Part shown: positions 1-12,134 of the stretch, piece by piece | How positions within the stretch are numbered: the stretch's first letter is position 1 | Layout of the letters: each line of letters starts with the position of its first letter | Assembly (NCBI GenBank): GCA_028023455.1 | Contig: JAQFVV010000021.1 | Span: 992,001 to 1,056,000 of the forward strand | Length of the DNA: 64,000 nt | Direction of reading: 5' to 3' | Source: Epiperipatus broadwayi | Lineage: Eukaryota; Onychophora; Udeonychophora; Euonychophora; Peripatidae | Notes under the pieces: generated by a model | Seen by the model: the letters and a program-made list of their open reading frames with translations, nothing else | Database searches by the model: none | Told to the model about the DNA's origin: nothing | Program-made: the position numbers and the translations under genes

Positions 1-888
1 GATGAAAACAGAAGAGAGAGGGGGTTATAGGGTTTGTGCTCTTGTATTTTGTTTAGAAGTGCATGTATTTATATTGCTGAATGTGTGAATAAGTGTAATA
101 AATTCACTAAAAAAAGAAAAATTACATGGCCAAGTTTTATTTTCAAGATGGAAGATGGAGTACAGAATTGTCAAAAAGATATGTTAAATGTAAGAAAAGA
201 ATAAAAAATGTATAGATTGCTATCTTGATGGATAAAAGTTATTTTAATTAAAAGGAAAATGTTAGGAGTAAAAGACAATGAACGGTCGAACGTGTATTTT
301 TGAGGTGTTGATTAAAATTCTTCAACATCAAGAAAGAAAAGTTGCTAAAAGGTTTTTGCAAACCTAAGAATATCACATGGTTTCATTTGAAAGAAAAGAG
401 AGAAAGAATAAAAAGAAAAAAAGGAACAATGCTGATTAATTAAGGAGTTTTAGAGCCAGACTTTGGAAAACATTCCAGAATTATTAATTCTACTAGCAGG
501 ATCGCAAAAATATAAGTTTAAAAATTATATATAATGATCAGTCATGAAAAGGCTGGGGTAAGAACCAAAATGGGCCAGGCTCTGCCAACCATCCTGTGGA
601 GATACTACTGATGCCATCTACATAGGAATGAAGCCCCTTCAAAACCATAAGCAGAATGACCTTCACCGAAAGACACTGATCTTGCATCGAGGAATCGATG
701 GAGAGACACCAAAAAGGCTCATATTCACTGGGCCACAGCATCAGGCAAACAAACATTGCCATTCATCTACACCCCCGGGGGAGAAAAATCAAGGTAATAC
801 AAACAATTTCTTAAGTGCTATTCATCTCATAAATACGAATTTATGTCCAATAAAATAATAAAGTGTAAAGGCTAAAAGAAAGAAAAAA
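1..888 (+). repeat. LTR-like direct repeat, copy 1 (cut by window edge)
   Basis: This stretch is repeated in the same orientation at 5693-6583 with scattered substitutions and small indels. It carries an AATAAA signal at 849-854 close to its right end, as in an R region. It is followed by TACA and then a primer-binding-site-like TGGTGACCCAACAAAGGA at 898-915, which the second copy lacks. A decayed gag-like frame follows at 1291. Together these support a 5' LTR. The left boundary lies at or beyond the window start, so a TG terminus cannot be shown. A purine tract (GAAGAGAGAGGGGG) just inside the shared sequence is odd for an LTR start and leaves the exact boundary open. Confidence 0.55.
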
Positions 889-897
889 AAGGTACAA

Positions 898-915
898 TGG
901 TGACCCAACAAAGGA
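898..915 (+). other. primer-binding-site-like sequence
   Basis: TGGTGACCCAACAAAGGA begins two bases after the TACA that closes the left LTR-like repeat. TGG is the complement of a tRNA CCA end, and the spacing fits a minus-strand priming site. I could not match it to a particular tRNA. Confidence 0.4.
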
Positions 916-1290
916 CCTTTCAAAGAATGGAAAGTAAGAGGGAGGACAGACAATAGGTTAAATAGAAGAATTAAATATAACAGTTAAGTATAACAGTTAT
1001 GTATAACAGAAGTATAAGAGTTAGATAACAGTGATAAAAGAATTAACGTAGAATATTATAATTGTCTCGGTGAATTTTAAAGAAAGAGAGATCAGGGAAT
1101 AGGTTTGGAGTGGGTTAGAAAAGGAAATTAGACAGGTAACACAGTACTTCAGGGAGGGGGAGCAGGTCCGGTGTGTTTGATGTAGAAAAAGTAGACACAA
1201 AATTGTTGTAATTAGTCATTATTAGAAACAGTGATAGATATATAGAAATAAAGTAAAATAAAATGAATGTGAACAAGATCACAGAAAAAA

Positions 1291-1977
1291 ATGGATCAGC
1301 AGAAGAAAGAAAAGGAGGGAGAATTAAGCATGATAGAAATTTTTATGGAAAAATTGGAAAGCAGATCCCAGGTATTCACGAAAAGTTTGGAGAAGAGATT
1401 ACAAGAATTAGAATGGAAAATAGAAGGTAAAAAAAAAGTGTATAAGAGAAGAGAGCGAGAAAGAGCCAGTAGATGAAGAAAGTATAGGTAAAGATGAGAA
1501 GTCTAGTGAAAAGAGTAGGAGAAAATCAGAGTGAGTGCGAAGAAGAAAAAAGCAGGGAGATAAAATAAAGATAGTAGAAGTGCGAGAAGCCGTGACAAAG
1601 AACTCATCGGCCCAGATTGAAGTAAAAAAATTCTTAAATAATGGGGTGTTTGCCAGTCATATGACAGAAGCTCCAGTTGAGCATATAAAAAGTTTATGAA
1701 AGTATTTAGACCGCAATCCAATGTCTGAAATAAAAAAATAGCTCTTGTAAGCGAATTAGTTGTGAGAGAAATAATAAGATTCAACAGAAAGGAAGGTAGC
1801 CTAAATCAGAAATTAAAGAATCTTAGAGAACAAGATTATGAAATAGTCCAGAAATGGCTTTATGGGAATGAAAATTGGTGACAGTTGTGTAGGTTGACCC
1901 ATGACCGGGGAAAAGGTCGAGTTGTCCAATGTTAAAAGACAGACAAAATTAATCGACTTCACATAAACGAACACTGA
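1291..1977 (+). pseudogene. decayed gag-like polyprotein of an LTR element
   Basis: An ATG at 1291 opens a 61-codon lysine/glutamate-rich frame (starts MDQQKKEKEGELSMIEIF), which then breaks by frameshift. Reading on in shifted frames gives coherent peptide blocks separated by stops: VEVREAVTKNSSAQIEVKKF near 1575-1635, a block containing MTEAPVEHIKSL near 1660-1700, then REIIRFNRKEGSLNQKLKNL and EQDYEIVQKWLYGNENW up to about 1880, and LCRLTHDRGKGRVVQC near 1885-1935. At least three in-frame stops and one or two frameshifts are present. Position just after an LTR and PBS-like site, charged N-terminus and lack of enzyme motifs suggest Gag. No protease, RT or integrase remnant is recognisable downstream, so the family (Ty3 or Bel) is undetermined. 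Confidence 0.5.
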
Positions 1978-4900
1978 TTCTGGAAAGTTTTTTTATAGTA
2001 TTATTTCTAGGTGGTGGGTTTAATAATTATTGTATTTATTATGAGGGATGTTTATACAAAGTTAAGTAGATGGAAAAGTAGAATTTTTTGGGGGTATGTG
2101 TATACAATTTTAATATTTTTTGCGTGTGTGTAAGCTCAGAGAGTTAGATAAGTTGTGGTTGTGGAGTTGTGGGAGGGGAGCGGTCTCACAATTCTGTCAG
2201 TGGATGGTGAGGTTGGCTGCTGGATTGAGCATGTGTGTTGCACACTGTATATAGCTGCTGCTAATTACTGACTTGGTCAACCTATCTAATGTAAGATGCA
2301 GATGCTGAAAGACTGTTAACTTAAGCCGGTAAGACTCCAAAGAGAGCATGGCATTCACATACAGTCCCACCTGTAAGAATCCAGAAGTGAGCAAGGTCTA
2401 GGGCAAACTATACTTAACATGAAGACTCAAAATAAGAGTCGGGTATTATTTTAATTATCTATACTCTTAAGACTCAGAAGCAGCAGAGTGTAGTTAGGAA
2501 AGTCCTTCCATTTTAAAAAAAAAGAATTTTTTTTTTGATATACAATTTTTTTTGGGGGGGGTCATGTAACCAAAGTCAGTCAGAATGGGGGTTAGCTGTA
2601 TGTTGTGCATTGCAGGCAGTGTGCATGTGAATGGTGGTTGGACCCATTGTGTATCTTTGGGTTGTTGGTCATTTTACTCCTTAGTTCCAAAGTTGCAAGG
2701 TGGAAAAGTAAATAAAGTAAGATTTGAGAATATGTATATTAATTTTGTGTGTGTGTGTGTGCTTTCTCTTTTTGTTTTGCTCACTATTTTTGAGTTATTT
2801 TGTGGTTTAGGAATGAGCCATTCAATTACTAAAACAGTATTTACAGGCTTTTAAAGAGGGGGTATTATAACAGGGCTGGGTTCAAACATTGTTCTAAAGT
2901 AAGGATATGGGCACACATATATTGAAACAGTAAGGTCTGCTTTGCAGATCTTCGTTTCACCTTTTCTCACCTATTTCCTACCCTCATACCTTAGTTTGAA
3001 CCCCAATCTATCATAGTGTGTCTGCAATACGCTTATATACTGAAAATCCTGCCTAATTTTAAACCACGAGCACAATGCTCATATTATATATATAACTCAT
3101 TCCCAAATAAAATAAAAAGATTATAGATTATGTATGTTCACATAATTTTGATTTATTAAAAAGTAGGTTATATAAGTCGTAATTGCGCACACACTATGAT
3201 ATACATTTTAAAACATATCAAAATTATAAATTGTTAAAGTTATTTTGTTTGAATCTATTTACAAATATATTACCGTCGTAATGTATTTTGATTTAAAATA
3301 AAACTCATTTAGTAAATATTCGTTTAGTAAATAGATTCAAATATTGCAATTTAAAAGTAAAATAACTTTTGTTTAATTTAATAAAAGTTATCCCAAATAT
3401 TTCGTTAAAATAAATGATGGACAATAGTTTAATTAGTTAATATTATATAAGTTTATCTAAAAACAGCAGATGTCCACTTAAGGTTTTCTTTAATTAATAA
3501 AAGTAAATTTTAATTAAATCTAGTTTGTAATCCGAATGTTGACAGGAAAATTAATAAAAGAAATTAATTAATGTTGAATTCCTTTGGACATTCGGATAGA
3601 TTTAATTACAGCTGATAAGTCCAATATATTTTTGTTAATGCTCCAGGGCAGTTCTATTGTTAACGGCTACTATAAAAAGAAGGGTTTTCTTTTGTTCTCC
3701 AGTTTGTATTCTAATGTTTCTAAGAGAAATCATTCTGAGTTCTATTCTAATAATTTGCTAACCTTGACATGACAGAGTAGAGGCATTAAGATAGCCAGCC
3801 ACTGCTCCAGACCATCAGAAGCTATCATATAGGGAACCCCAGAACTGCTGCAGCTGCAAAAATATGAATATTTCTAGAGTTTGCTGTTAAATTATATAAA
3901 AACCTGCTGACCATCAATCTACCTAAAATGCTTCTCCAGAGGTAACCCTAAATTAACCCAAGAGCTCTTGTGATAACTAACATGCTATAGCTATTTAAAA
4001 TTGTTTTTCTTATATTTCACATAACTTCATTATGTATTTCTTTAACATGTTTAAATATACTCAACATTTTGCTCTCTATCCTTGGGTTAATATTTTCTAT
4101 TTATTAAGCTTTCTGTTATTTTATTATGATAATGTGTCAGAATCATCTTTGACTGAGTGAATTATTCCCTTTGTTGAAACAAGATGCCGCTATGAAATAC
4201 TTTAAATTTCTAAATAATTTCCAATTTTATTATCTTGCAAATCACTCGTTCGAGGGTGATTCTTTTCTTTAATATATAATATAATCACATAGTTTAAAAT
4301 CTACATGTTTCTAATATGAGAGTATGAGTGAGGTCAATGATTAAATGTGTCCCTTAATGCATGATTGCGTATATAAATCTATACTTACTTTTCAAACCCT
4401 CAAGCATGCATTTTCCTATTTTAATTACCGTGTTCTACTTTAATTACAAAGTTCATCATTGACGTCGAGAATGTGCGGAGTCTTTTAAATGAATTTCGGG
4501 GAATTTGATTGGGCATTTCTCTTAATCCAAGTAAAACCCATTCAGTATGTTTTATATACACTTGTTTCGTATTGCTGGTAAATGAATTGGTTGTTGAGAT
4601 CGCTTTGTTTTACTTTTCCAAGGATTCTTTATACAGCCAAAGTCCGTTCTCTTTGCGATTTCCAGGCAGAGTGTGTCCCCAAATGACACACCTGGGAATT
4701 AAACGCAATTGTCACACAGTCGCTAAATTTCGGCTGTTCATAAAATACTTTCCTACAGGTTAGCAGTGAGATGCCCTCCGTAATCATTCCGGATATTCAA
4801 TATTGTTTTATTTTTATATTTATTTTACAAAGCATCCGTGACTTAAACGTGTCACACCCTCCAACTTTAATAAATTCATTATCAGCAATACTGACCTCCC

Positions 4901-5692
4901 AATGCAACTTTATTATTATTATTCTCAAATAAATGCTTTGATCACATTCGCACTTTGTTGCTTAGTAAGCTTTAGTCCGTGCTATTCTCGAAATCAATAA
5001 ATATTTTAGAACACTTAATTTTCAAATATTTTCTTAAACTTGTATAATTGCTCAAAGCAGCTCGCACATGTTCCTACCTCATCAAGCACATTATCGTAAT
5101 GCTATTAACCCGAGGAATAAAATATATCACTTTGCTTTAAAACCTTTTGTCATTTATTGAAATATAATGTCCACAATTATTTAATATGCATCCCTGTCTC
5201 ATATAAGCAGACAGTGGCGTTATATCTATAATTTATATAAATAAATTTTGTGAAATTATTTAAAACTAAATTTGATCTCTTATTTTATTTGATTCCTATC
5301 ACTGTCTCGGTCTATATATATATATTTTTTCTGCATTTCTTTTGTAAATCCATAGACGTTAATTAGCCACCCAAGCTTCTTTTAGTATAGAGTCTTTTGT
5401 TTCTCCCTGACCACCAGGCACCGGTCAAAGGTCATACTAGTAGTGGCAGCAGATGCATTGTCACATAGATGGCACTGTGAAATTTGGGCTTTAAATTCGA
5501 ACTTAGTATATCTAGAAGGCAACCCCTCCTAGAATGTTCAGTTTCGTGTATGGGGTTTGAATTCTGCAGTGTGTTAGCGAGATAGACGATTCTGACTGTT
5601 ACAATATATATTTAATCAAAATTGATATTAAATTTAATTATTTCTTTTTTTTGCATGTGTGTGTGTATATTTTAAATGGGGATATAAAAATA
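1978..5692. other. interior and unassigned sequence between the LTR-like repeats
   Basis: There is no convincing coding region. Short open frames near 2585-2854 and 4509-4763 show no recognisable motif. A polypurine run (AAAGAGGGGG) at 2853-2862 and a G-run near 2549 stand out. 3110-3560 is very A+T-rich. Slightly G+C-richer patches lie near 3780-3960, 4630-4780 and 5400-5560, but I cannot assign them. If the flanking repeats are LTRs, most of the enzyme-coding part has been deleted or replaced. Confidence 0.4.
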
Positions 5693-6583
5693 GATTAAAA
5701 CAGAAGAGGGAGGGGGGTTATAGGGTTTGTGCTCTTGTATTTTGTTTAGAAGCACATGTATTTATATTGCTGTATAGGTGAATAAGTGTAATAAATTCAC
5801 TAAAAGAAGAAAAATTACATGGCCAAGTTTTATTTTCAAGATGGAAGACGGAGTACAGAATTGTCAAAAAGATATGTTAAATGTAAGAAAAGAATCAAAA
5901 ATGTATAGATTGATATCTTGATAGATAAAAGTTATTTTAATTAAAAGGAAAATGTTAGGAGTAAAAGACAATGAATGGTCGAACGTGGATTTTCGAGGTG
6001 TTGATTAAAATTCTTAAACATCAACAAAGAAAAGTTGCTAAAAGGTTTTTGCAAACCTAAGAATACCACATGGTTTCATTTGAAAGAAAAGAGAAAAAGA
6101 ATAAAAAGAAAAAAAAGGAACAATGGTGATTAATTAACGAGTTTTAGAGTCAGACTTTGGCAAACATTCGAGAATTATTAATTCTACTAGCAGGATCGCA
6201 AAAATATAAGTTTAAAAATTATATATAATGATCAGCCATGAATAGGCTGGGGTAAGGACCAAAATAGGTTGGGCTCTGCCAGCCATCCTGCAGAGATACT
6301 ACCGATGTTGTCTACATAGGAATGAAGCCCCTTCAAAACCATAAGGAGAATGACCTTCACCAAAAGAGACTGATCTTGCATGAAGAATCAACGAAGAAAA
6401 ACTTACCAAAAAGGCTCATATTCACCACACCGCAGCATCAAGCAAACAAACATTGCCATTCATCTAACTCCCAGGGGAGAAAATCAAGGTAATACCAACA
6501 ATTTCTTAAATGCTATTCATCTCATAAACACGAATTTATTTCCAATAAAATAATAAAGCGTAAAGGCTAAAAGAAAGAAAAAA
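5693..6583 (+). repeat. LTR-like direct repeat, copy 2
   Basis: This is the direct repeat of 1-888. Shared landmarks include the GGTTATAGGGTTTGTGCTC segment near the start, an ATTCTACTAGCAGGATCGC segment in the middle and AATAAAATAATAAAG near the end. The copies differ by many single-base changes, so the element is old. Identity stops in an A/G-rich tail, and no primer-binding site follows, as expected for a 3' LTR. Confidence 0.55.
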
Positions 6584-6589
6584 GAAATC

Positions 6590-7650
6590 TTTGATATATT
6601 GCCAAACGTAGTTCTATGGATGAATAGACTAGATAATGACTTATTTCATTTGTTTTGTATTCTATGATTTATTTGTTTTATTATATCTATATATCTATGC
6701 AGTATATGTGTTTGCATGCGTTATATTCAAAGATTGGAGCACAAGCCAGTAAATAATTATTATGGGATTTTGTATTTACATTAATGATTATTAAATCTTT
6801 GTTTTAAGTACCACTGTGTGTATTCAGTGGTGATTTTTTTTTAAATTTAGATCATATCGTAGAAATAGAGAATAGTGGTAAAAACCAAAAAAATAATATA
6901 TTCAGACAATCATTTATGCGTCTATGTGTGCATTTACCTCCCCCATGTCTTTCCCATTGTTAATAACCACCTGCCCTGAGTGAGCTAGCCAAAGGTAGAA
7001 GCTTTGCCTGTTCAAATTGATACTCGATCTCTCCCAGCACAATTCTTATTTACTTGTAGATAAGATTGGCACTTGGAGTCAATAATTAGCATCCATAAAT
7101 ATGCTGGGTGAGCAATAAGAGTACCGTGCAGAATTACTTATATGTATATTTGTGTTATAATTTTAAGAAGAAAAAAAAGAAACTATTATGCAAGAAACTA
7201 TTATGTTTAAATATGTAAATATGCATATGTTATATTTATGCATTATTCACATGGATAGGGTACACCGTTACAATATTTTATACAATAAATTATACATGGA
7301 TATACACAGATAACATTTCATTTATATCTGTAGCTTCTGAAAATCTTTGTATTAATACTATATGTATATGCAAATAAAATGTCCATTAATTAAAAACTAT
7401 AATTAACTATTATATGCAGACTTTCAATCTGCAGAAGTACTTTCAGTTAATTCCTTAACCCTCTTCAACTGCTGATTATTTCAAAAAACAAAATGAAAGC
7501 AAACATCATCAACTAAAATCCCATGAAACCTGAATTTTAACATTAACAGCTTGTCTATTAATTATATTCATTGTATTTCTATTTATTAAAATTGTCTCCC
7601 TATTTTTTTTTTCATTATGTTTTCTGTCTTTATGAAGAATCTTAAAACCA
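6590..7650. other. A+T-rich spacer, no gene seen
   Basis: No supported gene. Around 6980-7045 the sequence weakly resembles a worn tRNA-derived SINE head, with a B-box-like TGTTCAAATTGAT, but both promoter boxes are poor. Confidence 0.3.
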
Positions 7651-7654
7651 GTCC

Positions 7655-7762
7655 TTATCTTACATGAGAGTGCAATGAAAATTACACAACAGAAATATTC
7701 ATTAAGCAGATAATCTCTAGTCTTATGAATGACTAATAAAAAATTAGTAATACAATTAAAAC
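7655..7762. repeat. dispersed repeat F, copy 1
   Basis: It shares the order ATGAGAGTG, GAAAATTACAC, CAGAAATATTCATTAAG, AGATAATCTC and GAATGACTAATAAAA with copies near 27195-27305 and 27580-27672. This is a small interspersed family of unknown type. The minus-strand open frame over it is incidental. Confidence 0.5.
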
Positions 7763-7974
7763 CCATTTATATAAAGCAAATGTTTAATGGTATCACTTCT
7801 ATATTTTTTATCAGTATTTGGAGATTAATAACTGCTTTTTATAATTAATTATTTTGATAATATAAAATGGTACAATATTACTCTATAAATAATATTTTGT
7901 TGTTGAACCTACTGAATAATTTTAAGATTAATGTAAATAAAATGGTGTGATTATAAAGGTTGATCTATTATATA

Positions 7975-8345
7975 ATGTATTGAATGGATTAGATCCTGTA
8001 CATGAGGGGTCAGATTGATTTTAGGTCAACATGGGTGTGATAAGAATCTCGGCCTAAGGGTAACCTTTGAGCATTCCATCATCAGATTTTCAATTGGATG
8101 GATGATTGAAGAGTTGGAAGGTGGAGTAGATTGAAGCCTGTCCATTAAAGTATGAGGTTTGGCTATCTTAATATATATCTGAGCACTTATAGCATATATG
8201 TATAGAGATGGTAATCTGCACCAACTGATGATTGCTGGTTTAGCATGAAATATGTATATTGGTGATTATTTATCTTTTCAACATATATGTGTTCAAGTGT
8301 ATCAGTGTTATGAGATAGTGTGGAGAGTGGTGGGTCATGTGAACG
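7975..8345 (+). mobile_element. family D element with hammerhead-like ribozyme and tRNA-like tail
   Basis: It is related to copies at 15440-16110 (inverted pair) and 63740-63955. Order: a leader (TGAGGGGTCAGATTG...GGTCAACATGG), a block around GAGCATTCC, a GTTGGAAGG/GATTGAAGC block, the hammerhead core, then a tail with GTGTATCAGTG. In sister copies this tail ends in a B-box-like AGTTCGAATTC or GAGTTCAAATC. No ORF is present. It looks like a short non-autonomous retroelement that combines a ribozyme with a worn Pol III-type region, comparable in principle to ribozyme-bearing SINEs and Penelope-type elements. That affiliation is inference. Confidence 0.55.
8219..8264 (+). ncRNA. hammerhead-like ribozyme, family D, complete core
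   Basis: Read 5' to 3': CACCAA (stem I), CTGATGA, a 4-bp stem II TGCT/AGCA with loop GGTTT flanked by a U-U mismatch, GAA, stem III ATA-TG-TAT, A as residue 17, then TTGGTG closing stem I. Stem I is six perfect pairs (CACCAA with UUGGUG). All usual core bases are present: C3 U4 G5 A6 N7 G8 A9, G12 A13 A14, A15.1-U16.1 and H17. Predicted cleavage is after A8258. The U-U at position 10.1/11.1 is non-canonical, but the sister copy at 63811-63856 has a G-C pair there. Activity is not shown. Confidence 0.7.
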
Positions 8346-8349
8346 TCAA

Positions 8350-9520
8350 TGCTCATATACCCTATATATTGAATAATTGATAAGAAAAGTTATAAAATTA
8401 TATTTTCTAAATGTTTTATAAATATAAAAAGTAGAAATAATCAAATATCAAATGGTTTATGGCTCAGGAGTTTTGAAGAAGTTTATGCATTAGAAGTGAC
8501 AGAGTTGTAGCCATAATCCATACACATGGAGTCCAAGAATCCAACACCTAAGAATGCACTTTACAAAACAGAGCAACACGATATATAATTGCATTTTTAT
8601 TAAGAATAGAAAATAGAGACTTTAGTGTGAGTTAGAAACTCATATCCTGGATCATATGAGTAGGCATGTAATCATACAATCAGAAAAAGTTTTGCATTTA
8701 CATGATATTTATTAAGCCATACATGCCAACAGCTAATTGGTTGTTATATATAAATTATACCATTACAGCTTTCTACTTCAATATACCAATAAAATATCAG
8801 CAGTCTGTTGTCCTGGAAACACTGTTGTTAGGGGATTCCATTTTCAACCTAATTGTGGTATTGCCTTGATGACAAATTGCTGATATTCTATTAATATGTT
8901 TAATCATGAAAGTTATAGTGATAGAATTTAGACATATATATGCATATGAAAAAAAAAAGTTTTACAGTATATATAATAAATTTGTGAAATTTCTGTATTC
9001 TTCCATTTGTTCTTCTTTCATTTTTTTTAATAGTTATGTTTTAAATCACTTAATTTAGTAAACAGTCCAATTGTTATGCACATCTCAAAACACTATTCTT
9101 AACCTGTGCTAAATGTGATAATGGGTTCATGCATTTGAGATGTCAATTTTCATCCTTTAATTACAACCTATCAATTCTAAGTTGAACCCCTTTGTGTTTT
9201 TGTTCACCTTCAGCTTTTTATTCTTTGACTTTTAGCTTGTTTTTTTTTTTAGGAATTACAATGCACCTTATACATATTAATAGTGAATGAAAGGAACTGT
9301 TATTTCTGGAAGTGGAAAACCTAATGCATTTGAAATAAAAACTGGTCCCAAGCAAGACTATATACTTGCTCTAACATTGGTTGTTGATTTTTTATGACAG
9401 TGATCTTTGGAATTGTTTATATCAGTGTAATAATGAATTAGGGATCAAGATATGACATTTGAAAGTGAATTTTTTTTTAATCAAGTAAAAATAAGTAGTG
9501 TATTATTTTGAATGCTTGAC
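8350..9520. other. A+T-rich spacer, no gene seen
   Basis: No supported coding region. Short inverted words ATATCAGCA (near 8796) and TGCTGATAT (near 8878) bracket about 80 bases and may be a worn foldback repeat. Confidence 0.3.
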
Positions 9521-9524
9521 TTAC

Positions 9525-9667
9525 AATATGCCAAAAGTATATATAAGTGCTTTAAACACATTGAAGAAGAACCTGTCAGTAGTAACAAAAACAATTAAAT
9601 TAATATAGGCCTTGTACTTTCGAGGTTTTCCCTCATATTGATGACCAAAATAGGTTATAAACCGTTG
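9525..9667 (-). CDS. candidate internal coding exon (unidentified membrane-like protein)
   Basis: On the minus strand an acceptor (ATATTACAG) is followed by 47 uninterrupted codons plus 2 bases, then a consensus donor GTAAGT. The peptide begins QRFITYFGHQYEGKPRKYK, continues through a hydrophobic AYINLIVFVTTD and ends FFFNVFKALIYTFGI. It has a charged patch followed by two aromatic-rich hydrophobic stretches, as in a membrane protein loop and helix. Entry phase 0 matches the exit phase of the candidate exon at 23090-23191 on the same strand, but joining them is speculative. I do not recognise the family. Chance open reading or a pseudogene fragment remains possible. Confidence 0.4.
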
Positions 9668-10027
9668 CTGTAATATTACTAAATAATAATGTACGCAGAT
9701 ATGTATGCAAATTAATTTGTCAATTCTTTTGAAATAGCAAAACCTTGCCATTTTAAAAAACAATCTATAAAATATATTTATCATTTTGAATACAACATTA
9801 AAAGACTTGAATTAGTAGCTAGTGATAGTGAAACAAATTCTCAGCATTTTTCAGCTTGGATAATCATAAACTTAAAAACATAAAGCATATAAAATATTTG
9901 ATAGCTCTTTAAGGGTAGAAAGGTGGACAAAGGTATTGCCGTAGAAGTTACAATATGCTGCTGCTACTTTTAGCAAGTTCAAAACATGGGTATTTCATCA
10001 CAGAGAATGGATCTTAACTGAATACAG

Positions 10028-10555
10028 AATGGTTATTATATGTAATTTATTCTATGGAAATGAGATTTGGACACCCTACTGTCATTACATATAAACATTA
10101 GAAAAGTTTCTTTTAAGGATCTTCCATAAAATTTTAAAAATACAATGGCAAGATCACAAGACTAATCAATATATTCTTGCTAGTTGTGATGCCTATTATT
10201 GAAAAATTATATCTTCATTGGATTGGTCATGTAAAATGAATAAATAATACAAGACTTCCTAAAAGAGTGATATGTAGTAAATTTGATCATGGTTTTTATA
10301 AAAGAGTTATCTGGAGAACATTTTTAAAAAAGTGCGTTTTTTTATTTTGATTGGAAAAATGTAATGGAAGATAGAATACATTGTAGAGCTGTAGTAAGAA
10401 ATGGTATTGAAGTGTTTCAGAAAAAAAAAGTTTTTTGCAGAATAAATTAAACAATGACATCACAACATATCAAATAATTAAAATAATGGACCAGGATTGT
10501 CTGTACGTGAATGTTATTGGGGTTCACATATTAGTTTGTATAGTCATCACAAAAC
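10028..10555 (+). pseudogene. LINE reverse-transcriptase C-terminal fragment
   Basis: Broken translation gives the characteristic tail of a non-LTR retrotransposon ORF2. Visible blocks are NLFYGNEIWTPYCHY near 10040-10085, LLRIFHKILKIQWQDHKTNQ near 10110-10170, a worn LDWSC segment (compare RWAGHV), then DWKNVMEDRIHCRAVVRNGI near 10350-10410 followed by FQKKK. The end, DCLYVNVIGVHI...HHK, near 10495-10552 corresponds to the usual terminal cysteine/histidine motif, here mutated. Several frameshifts and stops. Family A sequence begins immediately after it. Confidence 0.6.
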
Positions 10556-10775
10556 TTCTCACTGATGAAAGCCACAAACTAGAAACTGGTCAGGGGATAT
10601 CAGATGAGTAGGCACTAGTGAGAGATTTTATACACAAACTTTCTTGCATCCATTGATCACTCTGGTTTGCACTGGGCGGCACTTCTGCGTGGAGTGTTTT
10701 GCCTCTGTTATAACAGCTTGTGTAAGCATAGGGAATTGTGATCATGTGATGTTTAGTGGTTTATAATAATATTAT
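10556..10775 (+). mobile_element. family A half-element with degenerate hammerhead
   Basis: It carries the family A order: hammerhead core, GATGAGTAGGCACTAG, ATTTTATACACAAAC, CATCCATTGATCACTCTGG, TTTTGCCTCTGTTATAACAG, then GTGATCATGTGATGTTTAG at the end. The core at 10556-10597 keeps CTGATGA and GAAAC but has a mismatch at the cleavage-proximal pair of stem I and a weakened stem II. It abuts the LINE tail ending at 10555. Confidence 0.6.
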
Positions 10776-10859
10776 TATTATGAACTTTATTTTATGACTT
10801 TTCATCTTTATTCTCCTCTTGAAGTTGAATGCCATTATAAGATGGATCAGTATAATCTT

Positions 10860-11200
10860 CACTTTGCTGTATGTGATATAAAACTACTAGTGATGAATCA
10901 CATTTCACTGGACTAACCATACGAAATGAACAAACAATACAAGATTTCTTAAACGGGTAGTATGTGGTTAACATCGCAAAGGTAGCCATGTTTTTATTAT
11001 AAAGATTATCTGGAGATTTTTTTTTTTTTAAATGCAATGTTGATTGTTTTCAATGGGAAAATATGACAGAGGATAAAATGCATTGGAGAGCTATAGTAAG
11101 AAATGGCATAATAAATAGTGGACTAGGATGTTCTGTATGCGGTCATATGTGTGATTGACAGATTAGTTTGTATAATCCTTGGAAAATTCATCTTTATCAT
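10860..11200 (+). pseudogene. second LINE ORF2 tail fragment
   Basis: A diverged copy of the LINE end found at 10100-10550. Shifted frames give RFLKRVVCG near 10945, CFQWENMTEDKMHWRAIVRN near 11050-11110 and CSVCGHMCD near 11130-11160, which preserves the Cys-X2-Cys...Cys pattern typical of LINE C-termini. Stops and an A/T-run interrupt it near 11018. Confidence 0.6.
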
Positions 11201-12130
11201 AATACTGTCATTATTATGATCTTTTCATCTTTTTTTTTTAAATTCGATGTCACGCTTGTTTTTAAATGGCTGCTGATAATTGAAAATAATAATAGTAGAT
11301 GATTCATAAAAAGTTCGAGTACCGGAAAATCCTTACACTCCGGAATTTGAGTCTATATATCACTGCATTAAGCCATAGGTGGCGCTGCTGATAATGATGA
11401 TGATGAATAAATATAATGATAGCAATAATGACGATGTAAATCGTTTTAAATTTTTTAACTAAAATCTTCACAATCATTTTTTTTTTTTTTTTTGGAATGT
11501 ACTCATTAAAAGTTTTTTTTTTTTAAAAAACAAAAAACAAACGCAGTTTATTTTTTTATATGTAAATTTTAATGTGACTGAAAACAAATATCTTGAGGAT
11601 ATTATTATGTGGTTGATTTGCGCTTGAAGCATCCGAAATGATTTAAGAATCCTGCGGCCGAAGCAGTTTGCTTTCTCTTGCTGTGATAAATTATGGAAAT
11701 AAGATGTAGATATAAATAATAATAAAAAAGTAGAAAACGTTTATTTATATATTGTTTTATGATTAGTTTTTGCTTATGGTTTGGCGTGTTCTCCGTATGC
11801 TATTTATTATATTAATTTATAACAATTTATTTACATTCTAAATCTTAAGAGATAAAAGAGTTCTCTATAATGTGTTGGGGATGGGGGGGGGGGTATAAAA
11901 CAACGAGAAATCTCATTACTTCTTGAAAGTACGTAATTGGCCCTCTAGCGGAATTGATTTACATAAAAAATGAATTTTTTACTTTTCATTTTAAATATTA
12001 TGTTACAAATTACATATTAGAAAATAATAAGAAAAATGATTGTGAATAAATATTAAAATTTTGAATATTGTAAGCAATGTGATATTCTTATCTTTAAATT
12101 GAAAATTAATGTTTTAAGTCATTTATATAC
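11201..12130. other. A+T-rich spacer with two CTCF-like motifs
   Basis: No gene seen. GCCATAGGTGGCGC at 11372-11385 (plus) and CCGCTAGAGGGCC on the minus strand at 11939-11951 resemble CTCF sites. An eleven-G run lies at 11883-11893, and long A and T homopolymers lie near 11480-11540. Confidence 0.35.
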
Positions 12131-12134
12131 GGAT

